Source: Parcubacteria group bacterium (GTDB lineage Bacteria > Patescibacteriota > Minisyncoccia > Phycocordibacterales > CALRHW01). From it: DNA of 14,802 nucleotides. This document shows positions 13,172 to 14,802 of this stretch, in pieces (positions within the stretch are counted from its first letter, which is position 1; each line of letters starts with the position of its first letter). The stretch lies in the NCBI GenBank assembly GCA_943359555.1, contig CALRHW010000012.1:1-14802 (forward strand), in the 5' to 3' direction. The notes under the pieces were generated by a model. It was not told where the DNA came from. It ran no database searches and saw only the letters and a program-made list of their open reading frames with translations. The translations under genes and the position numbers were made by a program.

Positions 13172-13703
13172 CAACAAAACACAAAGTGTTTCAAAAGGGG
13201 GTCGCGAGGCTGTCGAGCCGAGCGTTTCAGCATTTTTTAAGCTTCAAAAAATCCGTACCCCTTTGAAACACTTTCTGTTTTGTTTGGTAGTTTATCTAAT
13301 AATTTTTTATTTACTTCTACCAAAACATCCCGCACTCGCTCCATCTCAGGTCAAAAATTTTTTAATTATAAATAACACTCGCATAAACATAGAAATCGCA
13401 GACACAGACACAAAAAGAGTGCTCGGTCTATCGGGACGGATGTCACTCGCTGAAAATTCAGGACTTCTTTTTATTTTTCCAAAACCACAGAAGGTTGGAA
13501 TTTGGATGAAAGACATGAATTTCCCTATAGATATAGTATGGATTGACGCGGTACACACGATAATAGACATAAAACAAGCCGTTTCTCCAGACACTTTTCC
13601 AACCGTCTTCTATCCTCGCACATCAGCTATGTATGTACTTGAGTTAAACGCAGGTTTTATCAAAAAACATAATATAAAGATAGGAGACACGGTCGTGATA
13701 TAA
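13155..13703 (+). CDS. Membrane-anchored DUF192 domain protein (start uncertain)
   Basis: The DUF192 domain covers about residues 68-182 (numbering from the ATG at 13155): INIEIADTDTKRVLGLSGRM, SGLLFIFPKPQKVGIWMKDM, FPIDIVWID, and SAMYVLELNAGFIKKHNIKI. A membrane segment at about 41-56 precedes it, so the domain is probably exported and tethered. The family is small, beta-rich and of unknown function. Starting at 13155 overlaps msrB by 17 bases and translates the whole palindromic element (residues about 14-36). The in-frame TTG at 13263 or 13284 would instead begin just at the membrane segment and leave the element untranslated, giving a more normal signal-anchor. I cannot choose from sequence alone. 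The stop overlaps the promoter of the desaturase gene. Confidence 0.85.
   Translation: MINNPNNKTQSVSKGGREAVEPSVSAFFKLQKIRTPLKHFLFCLVVYLIIFYLLLPKHPALAPSQVKNFLIINNTRINIEIADTDTKRVLGLSGRMSLAENSGLLFIFPKPQKVGIWMKDMNFPIDIVWIDAVHTIIDIKQAVSPDTFPTVFYPRTSAMYVLELNAGFIKKHNIKIGDTVVI
13173..13284 (+). repeat. Palindromic intercistronic element, copy 2 (msrB-DUF192)
   Basis: The element begins two bases after the msrB stop. The arms pair as AACAAAACA/TGTTTTGTT (13173-13181 with 13276-13284), one mismatch, then AAAGTGTTTCAAA/TTTGAAACACTTT (13183-13195 with 13262-13274), then GGGG/CCCC. The core at 13197-13260 matches copy 1 at 60/64 positions. In hairpin 2 the C-G pair of copy 1 (11627/11645) is a T-A pair here (13233/13251), a compensatory change. 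The arms differ from copy 1 except for a shared ACAAAAC at the base. Confidence 0.85.
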
Positions 13704-13704
13704 T
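13696..13704 (+). promoter_or_regulatory. Consensus extended -10 promoter TGATATAAT for the desaturase
   Basis: A perfect TGnTATAAT overlaps the stop codon of the DUF192 gene (TAA at 13701-13703) and lies 54 bases before the desaturase ATG. No clear -35 is present. Confidence 0.6.
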
Positions 13705-13747
13705 TAAACTTGCGTTGTTCTTTGATATTCTGGCAAAAATTTTTCAC

Positions 13748-13752
13748 GGAGG
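13748..13752 (+). promoter_or_regulatory. Strong ribosome binding site (GGAGG) for the desaturase
   Basis: GGAGG followed by a six-base spacer precedes the ATG at 13759. This is unusual in a window where most starts lack a Shine-Dalgarno sequence. Confidence 0.75.
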
Positions 13753-13758
13753 TCGGTC

Positions 13759-14697
13759 ATGAATAGTCCAAACGAATCAATCAGAGATCCATCTCAGGTG
13801 GATCCGCTTCAAGTGCCAGAAGGCACAATCAAGGTGAAATGGGGTAGTGCGATTTTTATAATTGCACTTCATTTTCTTGTTTTTGGTGGAGGTGTCCTTG
13901 CAATTTTTGGGATCATTCCAAGTTTTTTTTCTTGGTCAGCATTTGGAATGATGATAGCGTTGATTCCAATTCTCGGTTGGGGTGGAATTGGTATGGGATA
14001 CCATCGACTCTTTACTCACCAAAGCTTTACTTGTCGGCGGTGGTTTGCGAGGTTACTTGCAATACTTGGTGGGTGCAATCTTGAAGGTTCACTTTTGTGG
14101 TGGGTTTCTACTCACCGCAGGCATCATCAAAAGGTTGACACACAACCTGATCCACACACACCGCTTGTAAATTTTTTGTGGTCTCATGTTGGTTGGCTCT
14201 TGTTTTTTAATCCAGCAATTGAGGGTGCAAACGTGTATCAAAATACACGAGATCTACAAAAGGACGGTTTCTATGTACTCATGCATAAGTACAATCTGTG
14301 GACATTTTTTTGGGCACTTCACGTCGTGATCATTTTTTTTGTCGGGTTTTTCTTTGGCGGATATCTCGGCGGAGAAACCGATCCATATCAAAATGGAATT
14401 GGTTTCGTAGTGTGGGCAGTTCTTGTGCGGACTGTTCTTTTCTGGAATGTGACGTGGCTCGTAAACTCCGCAACACACGTTTGGGGGTATCAAAACTACC
14501 CCTCCACCGACGAATCAAGAAATAATTTGTATGTCGCGATACTTACTGGTGGTGAAGGATGGCATAGCAACCATCATCACGACCAAGGATCTGCTTCAAA
14601 TCACCACAAGTGGTGGGAAATTGATTTTGTCTATTATGCAATTAAAGTTTTGGCGGTGGTTGGGATAATTACCAGTTACAAAAAACCAAAACGTTAG
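13759..14697 (+). CDS. Acyl-lipid/acyl-CoA fatty acid desaturase (delta-9 type)
   Basis: The 312-residue membrane protein has the three histidine boxes of the membrane di-iron desaturases: HRLFTH (82-87), HRRHH (119-123) and HSNHH (269-273, within GGEGWHSNHH), plus the auxiliary NSATHVWG with H240. About four to five membrane segments flank them (near 28-52, 58-78, 140-152, 182-202 and 214-234). Such enzymes insert a cis double bond into acyl chains using O2 and an electron donor, adjusting membrane fluidity. The start is fixed by GGAGG six bases upstream. It has its own promoter inside the end of the DUF192 gene and its own terminator. An O2-dependent lipid enzyme is notable if the host is a CPR bacterium, where fatty-acid synthesis is usually missing; host lipids would be the obvious substrate. 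Confidence 0.92.
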   Translation: MNSPNESIRDPSQVDPLQVPEGTIKVKWGSAIFIIALHFLVFGGGVLAIFGIIPSFFSWSAFGMMIALIPILGWGGIGMGYHRLFTHQSFTCRRWFARLLAILGGCNLEGSLLWWVSTHRRHHQKVDTQPDPHTPLVNFLWSHVGWLLFFNPAIEGANVYQNTRDLQKDGFYVLMHKYNLWTFFWALHVVIIFFVGFFFGGYLGGETDPYQNGIGFVVWAVLVRTVLFWNVTWLVNSATHVWGYQNYPSTDESRNNLYVAILTGGEGWHSNHHHDQGSASNHHKWWEIDFVYYAIKVLAVVGIITSYKKPKR

Positions 14698-14732
14698 CGA
14701 AGTTTTGTTTCAGATTCTTAGTATGTTTGAAC

Positions 14733-14775
14733 ATAGGCGCTTTTCTCACGAAAAGCGCCTATTTTGTCTTTATTT
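14733..14775 (+). terminator. Rho-independent terminator after the desaturase
   Basis: A perfect 13-bp stem (14733-14745 with 14750-14762, arm ATAGGCGCTTTTC, loop TCAC) is followed by the T-rich TTTGTCTTTATTT. It lies 35 bases after the desaturase stop. Confidence 0.88.
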
Positions 14776-14802
14776 CCCCAAAATCTTCATAATTTTTTTA
14801 TT

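Noticed and set aside
11591..13260. Composite transposon or CRISPR from the repeated 64-bp core
   Set aside because: The copies are only two, in direct orientation, with ordinary genes between them and no transposase or regular spacers. The internal structure fits a palindromic RNA-type element better.

Overview
The window is AT-rich, gene-dense bacterial DNA and looks like a chromosomal fragment from a Candidatus Patescibacteria/CPR organism, most likely Parcubacteria-like. This is an inference from four things: the mix of families (surface protein ending in a peptidoglycan-binding domain, RNase J, LemA-HtpX pair, DUF192, tiny zinc-ribbon protein), short spacers, A/T-rich start regions mostly without Shine-Dalgarno sequences, and stop usage (TAA/TAG nearly everywhere). 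No in-frame TGA interrupts any main gene, so the genetic code appears standard. No phage, transposase or CRISPR array is visible.

Layout. 1-1094: end of a secreted multidomain surface protein. 1095-1598: decayed metallo-beta-lactamase-fold pseudogene with no N-terminus and one internal stop. 1620-2180 (-): PQ-loop/SWEET-like membrane protein, divergent from 2256-4088 (+), two tandem M14-type carboxypeptidase paralogs, the first of which has lost key catalytic residues. 4101-4140: bidirectional terminator shared with a 38-residue two-CxxC protein on the minus strand (4156-4272). 4378-4740 (+): DoxX-like protein. 4848-5495 (+): cytosolic protein of unknown family whose stop codon lies in the loop of its own terminator. 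5496-5739: convergent, structured spacer. 5740-10882 (-): probable operon secG - anchored peptide-binding protein - RNase J - MFS transporter. 10984-14697 (+): lemA, htpX, tRNA-Ser(GGA), msrB, DUF192 protein and fatty-acid desaturase, ending in a strong terminator.

How the genes fit together. The minus operon joins export (SecG), extracytoplasmic solute binding, RNA turnover (RNase J) and a 12-helix transporter. The plus-strand block has an envelope/stress flavour: LemA with the HtpX membrane protease, methionine sulfoxide repair (MsrB), a membrane-anchored DUF192 domain and lipid desaturation.

The strongest unexplained signal is a pair of about 110-125-nt imperfect palindromes filling the lemA-htpX gap and the msrB-DUF192 gap. 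They share a 64-nt core (60/64 identical) that folds as two hairpins, including one compensatory base-pair change. Their outer arms differ in sequence but are self-complementary in each copy. This looks like an ERIC/BIME-like intercistronic RNA or mobile element. Other points of note are the active/inactive M14 pair, apparently leaderless minus-strand promoters, and two genes with the same extended -10 promoter plus strong Shine-Dalgarno architecture.
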